64,000 nucleotides of DNA from Orthonyx spaldingii (GCA_013397795.1 VZTJ01003574.1:695967-759966); one strand, 5' to 3'. Positions 41,001 to 56,000 are shown, counted from the stretch's first letter. Notes: generated from the letters alone by a model not told the origin. Numbers and translations are program-made.

Positions 41001-44000
41001 GTTTATATATTAATTTCCTTAAGTATTCAGTCTTGATTAGAAGCTTTGCTTTTTGTTCTGCTTTTTTTTTTTTAAGTGTTTCGACCCCCAGTATAGATAG
41101 TAGTGCTGGAGGTTTCCCTTTTTTCAATTCCAAGTCTTATATTTGTACATAACTTATCACCAATTTCTGAAAGAGAAAGTCACACAGCTTGTGACTAATG
41201 CAGTGAAGCTGCACAGTACTTCCACACAGCAAAAGTTTTAAAGAATTTTAAAGAGGGGGCTGTAGGTTTGCACTGGCTGTGTTGGTTTTCCTTCTCAGAT
41301 CAGCTGTTTGATCTCTGTCAACTTGACCAAAGAGCTCAGAACTGCAGTAAGTGCCCCTCAGGGTGCAGCTGGTAGAATACATAGTAGCACAGAATGCTTA
41401 CTACAGTGAAGTGACAATTAAAATTCCACAAAACCAATTTGTGACTTTCTGGGTGTCAGGTGTTTCGGGATTTTTTTTGGACAGGCAAAACCCTTATGCT
41501 TCAATTCCCTAAAGATTTTAAATGCATTATTCTTTGCTCTTTGGTGCCTACATTCTAGTAAATCATACATTTGTATCTCCTGTGAGAAAAGTTAACTTCA
41601 CCTTTTCCCAAAGAATGCTAGAAGGTAATACTTTGGTGGGTTTTTTTTCCAGACTGTGTGGAAAGCTGAATTTGTGCTGCCTTTTCTATCTCTGAATCTT
41701 CCTGTTGCTAGGTTAAAACTTGTACTTTCTAGTTCAGAAGACTGGAGAGCAGGTCTCAGGAGAGAGGAATTTTCTTTGCAGTGAGTTGTAATTCTGTAGT
41801 TTCCCTGTGGTTCTGGAGATGAAGCAGTAGTTCTGGTTTGGGTGTGAAGTGTGTTTTCCTGCCCACTGAGTGAGCTACCAGGTTGCAGTTGAAGTCTTGG
41901 CATTCTTTTGAAATCGTTGGTCAGTGTTTCTACCCCTAGATTGGATGGATTAGAAGACGAGAATTTCTTGGCAAGCAATGAAAAGGGAGGAGGGATTATT
42001 GCTCCTTCTTTCCTTTCTACATCCCAGCCATCCAGTGCTTGCCTTGGGCAATATTTACTATTTTTATCTCCACTTCCACTGTTTTTGTTCACTTTCAGTA
42101 TATTTTAGTAAACTATTTCATATTTTCTTTATAAAATCTCCGAAAGTAGTTTGTGGCAGAAATGGGTTTTGCACTGTACAATGATTAACTAGCAGCTGTC
42201 AGGGCACTGCTTTGCGAAATCATTGTTGACTCAAGGGAGATCTGTGTTTGTGCAAGGCAGCCAATGGTTCCAGGCTGTAACACCAGGTACCCGGCAGAGA
42301 TAAGGGATCTGCCATCCATCAGGTGTGACTGGGGACACTTCCTGTCTTACAAATACAGGTGGCCCCAGGCAGAATCTGAGTGTGCTAAAAGCTTTCCTGT
42401 GAAGCTGATGGTGTTCAAACAAACCTGCTCCTGGACTGATTTGCAAGCTAAGAGGGACTGAGTTGGTGTTGCATAACTGCTGCTATTTATGGTCTCCATT
42501 TCTGGGGTCTTTGCATGTTTCCTAGGCAGCAACTTTTAGGGATGGTTACAGTCAAGTTTCTTTAGTAAGAGAGATTTGGTTTTAATATAAACAAGACTTA
42601 TGAACCCAAATTCAATTTAATGTACATATATCTAGCCAAACAAAAACTCAGCCTCTTGCTCTCTGTCCCAGAGCTGTTCTTGCTTTTTCTTCAGGTTTGT
42701 TTTCATCTTGGGTTTACAAAGTACAGCTTTTGTCTCTATAGAGACAGCCAACATTGAGCTAGAATGAATAGAGGTTTTCCTGAATAAAGACAGAATCTCT
42801 CTGGTACACTTGTCTGTTGAGACCAAGAAGAGGTTCCCTGTTGGAAGGATTTTTCTTTGTATGCATATCCTCACATATATGTAGGTGTTCAGTATTTGCC
42901 TAGTTAGTTTCTGAGATTTAGGTTTTGAAAAATTGGATATAACATTTCAGACTTGTTGGAACTTCTCACAGATACCCTTAAACCCCTTCTGTCTGAAAGA
43001 GGATGCTTTCTGATCTTTCGTGAAAGTGGTGGTGGGGAAATCCATATGAATTAACATGAATCTGGTCTCTTTTTGGACAAGGTTTTTAAGGCAGAAACTA
43101 ATCTGTTTGACCCCTGCCTCTTCACACCTTGACTTGATGCATATTTGGATTTTTGTATCAGACCTACATTGGTCCATGGGTACATTTTTTTGCTGTACAG
43201 AAAGTAATGAGTACTTAAATAGAAGGGTGGGCAAGCCTTGCTCAGAAGTCATGTGATGCACAATAAAATTGCTTTAAAAATTGTGCTAAGAGACAAGAAA
43301 TGTGGAGAAAAATATCTGCCTGACTTTTTTTTTGCCTTAACTTTTGATGCCTCATGATGTCAGTTCTGACAAATGTCAGCTCATGGCTCCATGACAGCTT
43401 TTTCAAAAAGCAAAGACTGAGTCTGTGAAATGAACCTGGAGGGGATGTTTGGCCTATAGATGTCTTTCAGTTCCTTCTGTAATTTCAGAAACGAAACAAC
43501 TAAGTTGTTCCTCCTTTCTCAATCTAAACCTTGTAAGACCAACTGAACTGCTACGTAAATTGCCCTCAGATTGAATGATGGAGCTGACCCAGTGGCTTGA
43601 GCATGGGACTGCTGCAGTAGATGTTTGTGGGCTTGTTTGAAATGCTCGAGGACAGCACCACTGTGGCTGGGTTCTTCCCTGGCTGCTGTGCCAGCCTTTC
43701 CTGGGAGGCTGCCTGTCCCTAGGTATGGCCACTAATCCACAGTTGTCAAACATTGTTAAACAGAAGAAATTCTAATGAATGTTGATGCTCTGTGGTCTGT
43801 ATTTACCATGTACTGAGGGAAAGTGAAGGTCTGACATGCTTAGCAAGAGTCTGTTTGCAAGCTCTTTTGTTGGGTGTTTTACTTCAAAAATACCAGTGTT
43901 CCTGCCTTGTACTTTTCATGAGTTTTGTGAGTTATTTCACTACTGGGTGAGTATCCAAATGTGTCCATCAATAACCAGCAGTCTTACTCATAAGTATTTG

Positions 44001-47000
44001 CAAAACTGTGTTCAGCATACAGGGAAATATGTAAGGGTTTCCTATTTTTCAGTCTGGCTGCAAGACCTTCCTCTTTTTCCTCCTGTATTTGCCACTGTTC
44101 TGATACACTGCTTCAGTTAGATTTAGGAAACGTAAGTTGGATGTCTGAGCTACTGGTACAGATCTGGGACCATTTTTTGGTTATTAGCTTGCTTTATTCT
44201 TACTTATTTCTCTTTCTTGGCTGATTAGTATCCCCTATTTCACTTGTTAATCTGTGTCTTCTGTAGTGAGGCAGACGAAGAATTTCAGAGGAAATGGCAC
44301 ATGGCAGCTGCTACGGGCTAGAAAAGGAGACTTCAGAAATATTATGTGCTCAGAAAAGCTGAAACCAAGGGAACACAGAGTAGACTCAAAACTGTGAAAC
44401 TGAAGTCTGGATGATGTGATCTTCTGAGTGGGCTTTAGTATTCTCAGTCTGTGCATTTTTACTTCCCTGTTTTAGCTTTTCTTTCCATATTAGTTGTTTA
44501 AGGCCTGTTTTTCTCTCTGTGGTACTTGTGGGTGATGTTGCATCTGTGAGGCTCAAGCAGTGTCCTCAGTTATTGTCATGTTCAGAGAGATTTATGGCTT
44601 CAGCAGCACATTGCTTCACCTAGCTGTCCCTGTCCTATAAAGTGTGTTCTACTTCTTTTGCCAGACCTGAAGAACTGTTAATTACCCTGCAGTGCTTCTG
44701 GGCTATCGAAATGGTTGATGGTAGGTGTGTAATTTGTCTTTTTGCATTGGTTTAGAAAACTCTAGGTGATGGGAAATAAGCTTTGGTGATAAGACTCAAA
44801 AGACAATCACTATTGTAACATATGGTTTATCCAGGGTGGAGAATGATTTCCTCAGCTTTCTGTGTGGTCTTGATGATCCCAGTTTCTACTTTTATTTTAG
44901 GATTCTCCCCCTGTCTGCCTACAACAGTAATTCCAACAGCAATTCCACTATACTTTGTTGCTGTTGTTTGATATAGTTGGTTTTTTCATGTGAATACTTA
45001 CTTGCTGGGGAAAGACCCCACAAACCTTAACCCATATTGGCACAAGTATTTGGGAATCATCAGACCATGGTGGTACTTTGCCACTAGAAGCTGCCTAGAA
45101 TGGTTTATGTCATCAGGGACCCTTAACTAAGGGTTTGTTTCAGGAGCTGTTCCTGTAATATTTGAAGATGCAGTTTGATTTCAAATCTTACTCAAGGATA
45201 AAATGGTTTACAGGGTAATAGCTGTGAATGGGTATTTTCAGACAAATGTTTCAAATGATAATAACTATGTGTTTATTGCACACCTTTGAGCTTAGTTGCA
45301 GCTGGGGAAGCTGAGTAAAGAGTGGTTTCTATCAAAGACCTTTTTCTATAACAGACACATCTCTTGAACAGGCATCCTCCAAAACAGATACTTAAAAGAA
45401 CAGTGCCTGTACTTCTTACTACATTTTTAGATAGTAGCAAATAACTGTAACTGCTTTAGCCAATTCTGCTGTTTCAGAGTCTATTTTCAGTAGCTCTCAG
45501 GCATTGCAAACAGAGGAAATTCTTGGAAAGAGGTAAGTATTTGGAGTTTCCAGAAGGGCAGACTTAGTATTGTGGAGTAAAACAGCTTCAGCAGAGATAA
45601 AAACATATTCTGCCTGTTCAGTGACGTAAATCAAAGATGGCCTTCCTCTTACTTAACACGTCTTTCTAGAATTCCCACAGTAGGTGAGATCCAAGAAAAT
45701 AAAAGTTGCCTCAACTGTGATGAGAAATGCCAGTCAGAGGCTTGAGAAAATAAAGGAACAAATTCTTGTCCATAGAGAGGGAAGTTCATTTACCTGCCAA
45801 ATTTTGAAATTGCTTTATGCAGTATTGTTCTTTGTCATGGAATTAAAGGAATTAATTTATTTTTGTAAGTGAGAGTGTGAGACCAGTGAGAGGAAGGAAG
45901 AGAAGCATACTGAGAAACTGTACCTAGTTCTGTACTCCTTACATGACCTCTGAGCCCTGCAGCACAGAGATTATAACAGTCACCTTAGAACCCCTTCATC
46001 CTAAACATTAAGGAAAGTCCCAGCTGTGAGATGGTGGCTTGCAGATGCCTCAGAGGACAGTGACTGGAGCCAGGTTGATTATCATCAGGTGCACACAGTT
46101 AGGTTGAAATGGAAACACTTCATAGGCAAAACCAGAGTTTGCTCAAAAGAGCCCCACCTGAACCTCCTGTTCCATCCAAGGCCAATTCCCTTAAAGCTTT
46201 TGTTTGTCTGTACCATGGATGGTTTGTCATTCCTCACAGGTAAGTGGTCATTGTTAGACAAGCTAAACCTACTTACATAGACTAAGAGATTAACTGCTTT
46301 TTATTTCTTCACTCCATGTTTTGCCTCTGTGACATTCTGTACGCTGTGTGCTGTTTCCTGTTTTAAATCTGCACATACCTACACCTGCATAGAAGCCTAT
46401 GGTAAGATTCCTTGCTTGTTACATGTAGTAACTTCTGCACCTTCCCAGGCTTCTACATTTTTAGCTCTGTGATTAATGGCTGTGAAGAAGTAGAAATTCT
46501 AACACTGAAGTAGCCAAGAAGGTAAAAGTAGGTACAGCCCTGTAGTGTGAAGGAGATTAATACATAGAATTAATTGAATGGTACATAACAGGAAATGGGT
46601 TTCCTAGCTGAGGGGAAGGATGGGCACTACGTAATCTGGGATGTGAAATTCCTGACATGCTTGAGCAGGGAGTCTGTTGGCTATATTTAAGTTTTTTCCA
46701 CTACCCATTGTCCAGCAGTGTTAAGAAGTCATTGGGGGAGGAATTGGATAGAAACACTGAAGTGATTGAAAAGCAGACATTGTCACTCTTGGGAATTGTG
46801 TAGCAAAGGCCCAGGAAGTACCAACATGGTGCACAGCAAAGAGTGCAATTGTCAGAAGATATGGAAAAGGGATTGTCTATGGAGAAAGATAAATTACTGA
46901 AACAAGGAGTGAGTTATTCCTTTGGATGAAACATTCTTCATTACACTTGTATTTGAACGATGATCACATGTACTTTGTTTGAAAGCAAAGCCCCTTCCCA

Positions 47001-50000
47001 AACTGGAAATAGGGAGTAATTAAAATAATACTGATAATCTGGAAGGGATCAGATTACTGAAGTCACAAATTTGCTGTAGGAGAAACTTGGGAAAGGAGGG
47101 TGAAGTAAACCAGTAGGCTGTTTCTTGCAAAAGCAAATAAATTAACCAAAATAATGAGACTATGGAAAACATGAATTTCTTTAAAAAGAAAACAAACCTG
47201 GATGAAATAAACAACTGCTAGAAGCAGATGTTACCATCAGATAATTTTACTTGGCTAAAAGCAGCCAGAAGTGAGTTAAATATGAGCTGAAACATTTGAA
47301 ATAGTGAGAAAAGCTTTACTAACATTGGATTAACTGTTCTGCACATAGAGAAAAGAGAGATGCAAATAAGAATAGTTAGACTAATACCATATAGCATGAT
47401 TCAGACTGAGAGGTGCAATAGAGGTGGTGTTTTCAGAGGGAGGAAGTGTTGCTGGAAAGCAGCTGGAGGTGAGAGGTGCTGCCTTGGAGGTGCTGATGGG
47501 AGGGGAGCAGGGGCTGGGGAAGGAGGTCATGGAGCAGTCCCAGGAGGCTGGGCAGAACTGTTGATGTTCTGCCTTGTTTTGCACTGTGAATCAGCTCCAA
47601 GTAGAGGAAGAAAAAGTCAGTGAAGTGCGAGACAAACAGATAAAGCTTTTTGTAATAGAAAATGTCAAATAAGCAAAAAAGCAGTGACTTGTAGATCTCA
47701 AAACTGAATCAAAATTTCCAACCCAGATATCAACAATCAGAAAAGACCTGTGGGGTCTTCCTTTGGCAACTAAAGGCCAGCCTAGTGTAAATTGGAGAGA
47801 CTGTGTAATCTGCAGTAGAGAACTCTCAGATTCTGGTCACATGGTCATAAAAATTTTTGGATTCAAGAAATGTAAGAAAGCCCTATAAAAATGTCTTGAG
47901 AGTACTTAAAAGCAGGCTGGTCTGTTTTTATATACTGCAGATCTGCAGTGCTGTAAATCATACTTTCTGGAAGCACTTTGTACATACACTAATTTAATGT
48001 TAGAATACATTACAGAAATATGTTAAAATAAAAAAGTTAAAAGTTCTGCTTAGCTAGCATGTATTTTGCATCAGTTTGAATAAGTGAATTACTGGGGTTT
48101 TCCTGAGCCTTTGAATTATTTTTGAGATGAACACCAGTGAGTATGTTAAGTATCAATAAGCTGTGCTAGCCAAAAAGGACAAATTAGTGAATTCTCTGTG
48201 TGCAAAATGATTGGTAAAGGGGAATGATAAGAAAGTCAGTGATGATGATGATGAAAGCTTATGAAGTGCGTGCCAACAAGCATCAGAGAACAATATGGCA
48301 GAAAACACGATGCTTGAACTGGTGCAAAGGGTATTTACTAAGCTCTGAAAGGACTGTGAAAACTGGCAATATGAGGAATTAGGTCAGGCGGGTTTTTTTG
48401 TTGCAGTGCAGCCATCCCAGTATCTGCCATTCCTTTTGGGGATGTTGTTTAGTTTTTTCCCTTGGAGTTCATAAATGATAAATTAATTGAACCAAATCTA
48501 CTCTGCTTTCTGGAAGCAGACGGGTAGTAGAGTTAAGCTACCAGTAATTGGCTTTGAGGTGATCTTGAGATAATCCTTTTGCTGTGTAATCAACTTTTCT
48601 GATTCTGTAAATTTGTCCAGGTTTTCTTGTACTATTACATCTCTGTAAATCTTCCTGTATGCAGGTGTGTTAGAAAGCTGGTGGGAATCACTTTTGCCCT
48701 CTTTAACATCCTCAAAGCAGTTCCATGGTCATGGACTCTGTGTTGAAGCTGTTTACCTGTTAGTGTGTAAGTGAATTACTGAATTTGGGTGAGAAGTTTC
48801 TTTTAAGATGCATATTTAAATGATTGTCCCATTTTGGAGTCTGATTCTAGAACTGATAGTTCCTCTAAAATATATAACTGGTGATTCCATATGTTACTAA
48901 CTTACGTGCTTAAGACCTTTTGAGTTGAACTGATACAAACCCTTTGTACAGATGGTCCTTTTCAGTCTAAACTAGTCTTTATTAGTTGAATCAAATTAGC
49001 TAGAGTCAAACAATTTGTAAGTTATACTGGAGCCTGTCCCTCCACCTCACATGGAGGTTTGGTGTGGCTGCATTGCAATCATGGTGCACCTCGGTGTAGC
49101 ACAGGGCACACACACATGCAGGAGTCAGAGTGCTCATAGGGAGGTAGAGCCCTTTACAGAGGGGAGGTTATGAGATGGTCAGTTTGGGATTCTGTAGTCC
49201 TACCCTCGAGCCTTCTGCAAAGGGAACTGGCAGCTGTGAAGTGACTTCTCTTGGAGAGGGAAGAGAATATTCTCTAAGGAAGCAGAGGAGGAATATGAAT
49301 ACTCCATGAACAGTTCAAGTTCTGATCCAAGCAGCTTTTACAGAGAACATTCTGGTTAGAAGAATATCTTCAGGCATCTTAAAGGAGTTATAGTCGTGGC
49401 TGAAAGAATTCCTTGATACTAAGTCGTATGGAAAGTGCTGATCCCTGGATTCTGTGGATCAGTTTACTCCAGTGAGGAAGAAGAGCACAGGTGCCTCCTT
49501 GTTTTGCATGGATGTGCATTCTGGTTCTTTCTTCCAGCAGCACTTGTGTCACTGCCCAAAGCTCTTGCAAACCACTGATGAGTAGGCAGGAAGTTCCTTT
49601 TGCAGGTTTTTCCTACACAAACGTGGATATGGTTTGGAATAGCTGTCTTGTCTTCCCTTGTGACACGGCACAAAGATTTTTTGTTCTGCTCCTACTCAGA
49701 GTGCTTGTTTGAGTCCCTGGGAAAGCTGTGCCATTTTCTATCCGTGTAGGGATCCCTCACATGAGACAGTTGTGGTGTCTCGTGAGGATTCATCCTGGAT
49801 CCTCATGAACAACTGGATATCACTTACATGTGGTGGTGTTAGACTGCACCTGGCACTCCCTCTCCCCTTTCTCAGCTGTGTGTCCCAGGGGCTGGGTGCT
49901 TTGTTTGCAGAGCTGTCCCCGGGCTCAGGTGAAGCCGTGTGCTCCAGCCGGGAATGCTGCACTGGGCCTGCACAGCTTGTGCTTGGCTTGGCTCAGAAGC

Positions 50001-53000
50001 TGAGGCAGAATTCATTTGCCTGTAGCTTAGCAGAAGCTTCATTTTCCTGTTTGGGTTCTTTAAAACATGCAAAGGTACAGGTTTCCTCCTCACTGATGAA
50101 GGTGCTCCTCCTGAACCCTGTCACGTGTCGCCCCTCCAGCTCTGTAAGGATGTCACTGCGTGTGTCACACGTGCATATGTGACTCCTTGTAGCATGAGTT
50201 ACACACTATTTTCTGTTTTACCAAGGACAGGTATAATTTTGATCTCATCTTACTGTTCTTAGGTGTTTTTTAAATGAATGTGGCCTGGTTTTAATCACCA
50301 ACTTCAGATTAAGTAATTTAAACTGTAAAAGTGGAAACATTTCAGTTCTTCTGTTTGTATTTTTACAAATTATATTTTCTTCACTGGTTGGTATAACCCT
50401 TCAAAGTTAATTTGCAGCTAAATACACAACATTTCTGTGTAATTTGGCTCTTACCCTTGTCAGCCAGAAGGGATTTTTAGCTCTATACAACTGTATTTCA
50501 TTTCATCCTTTATTTGAAGGGTGGTATTGGTATAAATGCCTTGCCTTAAGCTTGAATTAGAATGCTGATGAAACAGTATTTCAATTTCCAAGAAATACAT
50601 TACATATGAAACATAATCAAATTTAGTAGCTTTGACATTTTGACTCCTTGTGGATTAGATATTTAGGAAAAAAAATACTTTCAGAAATCCCAGAGATGTA
50701 GAAAAAAAGAGAGGACCTAACTTATTTCAGAATCCTTCAAGTTTTACCTACATGGACTCTAAATGAATCTTGTAGACAACATACTTTTCTCCTAATGTCT
50801 ACAGGTGTGTCTCTATTTCCAGATACTGAGAAGCTTGGCTTAATTTTTCGAAGATTTTCAAATAAATTGATATCTCTTTTCTGCTTCAAGGTTGTTTAGA
50901 CACTGAAAAAGGAAAATAAACTCTCCTGCCTTTTCAGTTTTTAATCAGCTTTTCAATTCTGAATAGAGTTATAAAATTCAAGACATTGGTCTCTCTGCAG
51001 ATACTGCATAGAACAAAAATAAATACAAACTATTAAGGCAAAAGCTTTTATATTCAATTCAGTATATTTTATGGAAGATTATACCCATTATGGCACTGCA
51101 GTTTAAAACTGTGAACTACAAGTAAGATATTTCCTCTCCCAGTGCATATACAATTATGGCTGTTTATTTGAGGAGTCATTGACTCAAAGTAAAGTTGTAA
51201 TTGCTTAAAATAAGCACAGGCTTTAATACAGGTTGGTTTGAATTTTATATTTAATATAAGCTCTTTCATAAAGGAAACTGTATGTAGCAAACTATTGCTT
51301 TTATACTGTAATCTGCATTTAATAACACAGCACTTCTGGTTAGCAGGGAAGACTTGGCTGCCTTTTGCAAGTGAAGAAACAATACAATTTACTCAGGCTT
51401 TTTGGCTTTCCATATTTCTCTTGCCTGTGACAGATGTTGGATTTGTGTGGGTGTGGTGGTTTTTTATAGCACTGACTGAAGAAAAAGTAGGCTGGGGAGA
51501 TGACAGTAAAGGACTTTCCTCTGTCCCTTTAGATCTGAAAATGCAGCAGTCTAAACAGCTCAGTGGGAGTGTGGTGAGCTTGAGGACCAAAGGAACTCTT
51601 GAAGTGGGTTGTTAGATATCTATCTTAACTGCTGCCTAATTTTGCAAAATGTGTCTCCACCCAAAGCAAAGGGGCAATTAGGACTGAATGAGTTGAGAGC
51701 ATTCTGTTAGAGAAACAGGCTGTGACTGAGGAGATGTGCAGGTGGATTGGAGCTTTTCTTTCAGTCCTGGAACACCCTGGAGCTTGGCTTGTGGTGGCAG
51801 TTTGTCTGGAAGAAGGGTAGAACTGTTACAGCTCCTTCCCACTCAGTCTCATCCACTACACACAGATTTCTGGATTTCGTCTGTACAATGAGGAATTCAG
51901 TTGCTTTACTGAATGCACATGGTTATGGTTTGACAGAGAAAGATCTTGATCCACAGGTAAATACCAAAGATGAGACTTCTGAGCTGCCTTAAACAGTTCT
52001 GCCATCTGAAGCTGAGTGATTCAGGGATTGGCTTAGGCTAAAAGGATCTTTTCCCTGCATTTTACACCTCATCTAAATGGGAATGACGGAGACTGAACAT
52101 GCATGTGTTTGATGTCAAGTGGAAGTTTCGGTCCTGCTGAAACTAAAGCAGTTTGCACAAGATTAGCAACAAAGTCGTGGCTTAACAGATCTTACTGCAT
52201 GTCCTTCTCAAGGGTGCCTTGTGGTGACACATGTTGGTGGCCAGTCCTGGAGAGGAGCTTGAGCCAATGGTACCTGTTTGCACCAGCATTTTGCAGTTAA
52301 GACTTTGCAGGCCTGCAGGTGGTCTGGCACGTGTGATGTTCTGGAGCTGTGGAGAGAGTGCTTGGCTGGGTGATGGGAGAGTGTTTGTCATGTCTGATGT
52401 CTGGATAAGGGGAGAGGTGAAAACTGTAGGTTTTCTTTAATTACTCTTATTCCATTTTACACTTATCTTAATGTCTGCAATGGACTATTTTTACTGTCTT
52501 TATAGGAGGAAGAGGAGCAAGAGGAAGAAGATGATGATGAAGATGATGATGACACAGATGACCTTGATGAACTAGATACGGACCAGCTGCTGGAGGCCGA
52601 GCTGGAGGAGGATGAAAACAACGAGAATGCTGGTGAGGATGGAGAAAATGACTTTTCTCCCTCCGATGATGAGGAGATTGCCAACCTCCTGGAAGAGGGA
52701 GATGAGGGTGAAGATGAAGATTCTGATGCTGATGAGGAAGTTGAGCTGATTCTTGGAGATAGTAAGTGTGTGCCCACTTTGGTGACCTTGTCTTCTGCTT
52801 AAGGTCCTGACAAAGAGGCAACATCTAAATTTCCCCTGAAATTACTTAACTGACTTGTCCCTTGCTGGTATGAGTCTCAGACCATCACCGTGCGTGTTCA
52901 CCTGTGGCCTCTCTCAGTAATCTGCTGGTAAAAACAGCTCTTGTGTGAGAGAACAACTGTGCATTCTGGAAAAGGAGGTATCTCCTTTCTTCAAGTGCTC

Positions 53001-56000
53001 CCAGGTGTGTGTGTGTGTGTGTGAGAACTCCACATGAAGAAGCTTTGTCTGATTGCTTGCCTGTCCTGCCCTTCAGGGGGACATAGATTTAACTGTTACC
53101 TGACCTGTCCTCTCTGCCTTGTATGAGCCTGTAAGGACAGAGAAGCACTTTTGATCCTGGGTGCTGTTCTTTCTCTTTTGAAATTACTGAAAGTGCAAAG
53201 CCAACATGGCATTTCTGACTTCACTTCTTTTATTAGCCTATTCTGAAGCTAACATAACTTTCAGGATATAATTTAAATTGTTCTCTTTTTCTGCCATTCC
53301 ACAAACACAGTGATATGAAAACACGAAGTGTGTGTGTATGTGTGTATAAGAAAGAAAGGTCTGACCCTTTTATGTAGCAATAAAATTTGGAAAAATTCTT
53401 CACAAGAAAGAAGGTGAGTAGGATAGCATCGGGCTTGGGATTTTTGACACGAGATTCTGTTCTCTTTTATACAGCATAATTTTTGCGTATGTGCAGCCAA
53501 ACCACTTAGTTATTTTTAATTTTCAAGCTGTAAAAATGGGCATAATATAGTTACCTTAAGTTAAAGGTTGGTAAGGATGAGTAATTACAGTGTGCAAGGT
53601 GTGTGAAGTCCTGCAGTGATAGGAGATTAATTCTCATCTCAGCTCTCACATCAGTCTTCCCTGCCAGCATGCTGGAGGATGAAGCATTCAGGCCCCTCTT
53701 GGGCACTGCTGTGGCTGGCAGACTCATCCTTGTCTTCTGTGGCAATGGAGCTCAGTCATTTTTAAGGATGTGGCCACATGAGGTTGCCAGAGTTATTCTG
53801 TGAGGTCACTGCTGTTCTCTAGAAGGAAATAGGTTTATACTGTAGGGCCACATAGGACATTTGCACAGCTCAGTCATTAACAGCACATTGCAGTGCAGCC
53901 TTTTGGGGTTACAGGGAACTTCTGTGTCCTAGTAGTGGGCAGGATCTTTGTGACACAACTCCACTTGTTTTTCCTCAGGGAATGCAGGGCCAGAAGCTCT
54001 TCAGAGAGCACCTGGGGTGCTGTACCTTGAACTATCCGAGGGGCAGAATGGCCAGGATGTTCAGGCCATTTCACTGACTCTTCCTGGAACAGGCCAGGTG
54101 CTACTTGACAGGAACTTCAGGTGTGCTCTGCAGAGCACTGTGTGTTATGAAGTGGCCAGATCTGTACATCTTTTATGGATAGAGCCACTTGAGCAGAACT
54201 TAGATCTGGTGTGGCTGTGGAGCTGCAGCCAGCCCATCCTGTGGCTGTTAGGTTGCTTAGCAGCAATTTTGGGAACTCACAGCAGGGAGTGCAGCTCTGC
54301 CAGGCTGATGTATGCATGGTCCTTGCTGGGTTTGATGAGTGGGGTTCTGTGGCAGCTTCTCTTTGACTTCATCTGACTTCTTTCTGTTTCCCACCCAGCA
54401 AAGAGCAATTAAAATTTTCCTCTGCTTATGCTTGTTCCAGAATTAAAAGTTGTAAGGGCACTGCCAATGTAGCAAGTACAGATCTGAGTGCATTTAGAGT
54501 GTTCCCTACTGCAGATTCTTCCTGTATTGTGGGTGAACCTCCATAGCATACAGTGAGTGTTTTCAAAGAAAACAATTCAGAGTACAATTGAAACAGGGGA
54601 GTGAGTGGCATTGATCCCTTGTGCTTTAGAAGAGGTTCTAATTCCTTTTAAAAAATAATCCATGGAGAACCTTTTAAGTATGAATTTGTCTTCCTCCCCC
54701 TCTGTTACCACCTTGGGGACATTAGATGTGTTTATCAAAGCAGTTCATGCATTGTGCAGGTCTTTCAAGAGCTTGTTCCTGGGCCGGCTGGGTGTGATTT
54801 TTGAAATGCACATGTGACACAGGATGGAGGAAATATGTGGAATTTTCACAAGCAGCATGGCTGACTCTTTATTCTGATTCCTCTTTTCTTCTGTAATCCA
54901 AAATGGCACCTTCCAGGCAGGTCTATGCAAACTATGCCAAGCAGTTAACTGCAGTCAGGTTTACTTGCAGACATAGAGCTCAGAGCTGGAAGGTTACGTG
55001 GTGAACGGGGGAATAGTGAGGACATCCTTTCTCCAAGCTTTCCTCTGGGGTTAAAAAAAACCCCACAACAACAAAAAACCTCCAAATCTCCAACTTTCCC
55101 ATCTTCTCCAGAGTTTCTGGACTGTTACCTTGCTTGTGCTTCTTTCCCTCTTACTGTGTAAGCTGCTGCAGCACTGGCTGGTGTTTTTCAAACCCCCAGT
55201 GTGGCTGTGGCTGTTCTGGGAGCACTGATGACCCCTCAGCTTAGGCTCAGTCTAGTGGAGGGTGAGATGGAGCATCCCTTGCTGATCACAGTGGAAAGGC
55301 AGCTGGCTGATCTTCAGGGAGGAGTGTTGGGGGAAAGGGTTTGTGCTCTCTCTGCCTGCCTGTGATTGTTTTTTCCCTAAGGATAGCATCTGAGAAGGGG
55401 TGAACCTTCCAGAAGGCCTTTCTTACCTTAACAGGCATTTTAGAGATCCACCATTACTGAGATGGCTAAGTGGAAGAGTGGAAGTCTTGGTGTCTTTTTT
55501 TTTTTTTCTTTTTAACTATTTTTTAACACCCAGTTATCTGCTGCATCCAATGAATTCGCATAAGAAAAAGAGCCAACATCACCTCTAAGGTAAGGCAGGA
55601 GCCCTCTTGCTGCCAGAGCTGCTACCACTTCCCTCTTGCACAACTGAGGGAGGAGAGGTCTTATGTTTTAAGATAAAAAGCAAGTGTGTGTATGTGTGTG
55701 TGACTGCTTCTGGTGAATCCCTGCATGTCTTTATTCTGTACCACAGAAAGCACAGTTTGCAGGTCACCTTTAGGAAGTGACCTGTAGTTAAATTCGTTAC
55801 AGAAGTCTTTGAGTTACTAGAGGAAGGTTCTGGTTGTGGATGTGTGGATTGCTTCCACCTCACTGCATAAGGAGTTACCCTGTGCCCATCATACAGGGGC
55901 CAGGCTGGTGGGACTGTCCAGCTGTGAGGAGTGACTGCCACATCTGTCCAGCCCCTGGCATGAAGAGCTGTTGCCCTTTGCTGTGCAGGCAGCTCTCTGC

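Noticed and set aside
48238..48253. GTGATGATGATGATGA as a possible C box of a C/D snoRNA in intron 22
   Set aside because: It is a simple GAT repeat; no matching D box and terminal stem at suitable spacing were seen.
49709..50182. 157-codon open frame in intron 22 as a nested gene
   Set aside because: No family resemblance and no promoter or splice context; consistent with chance.
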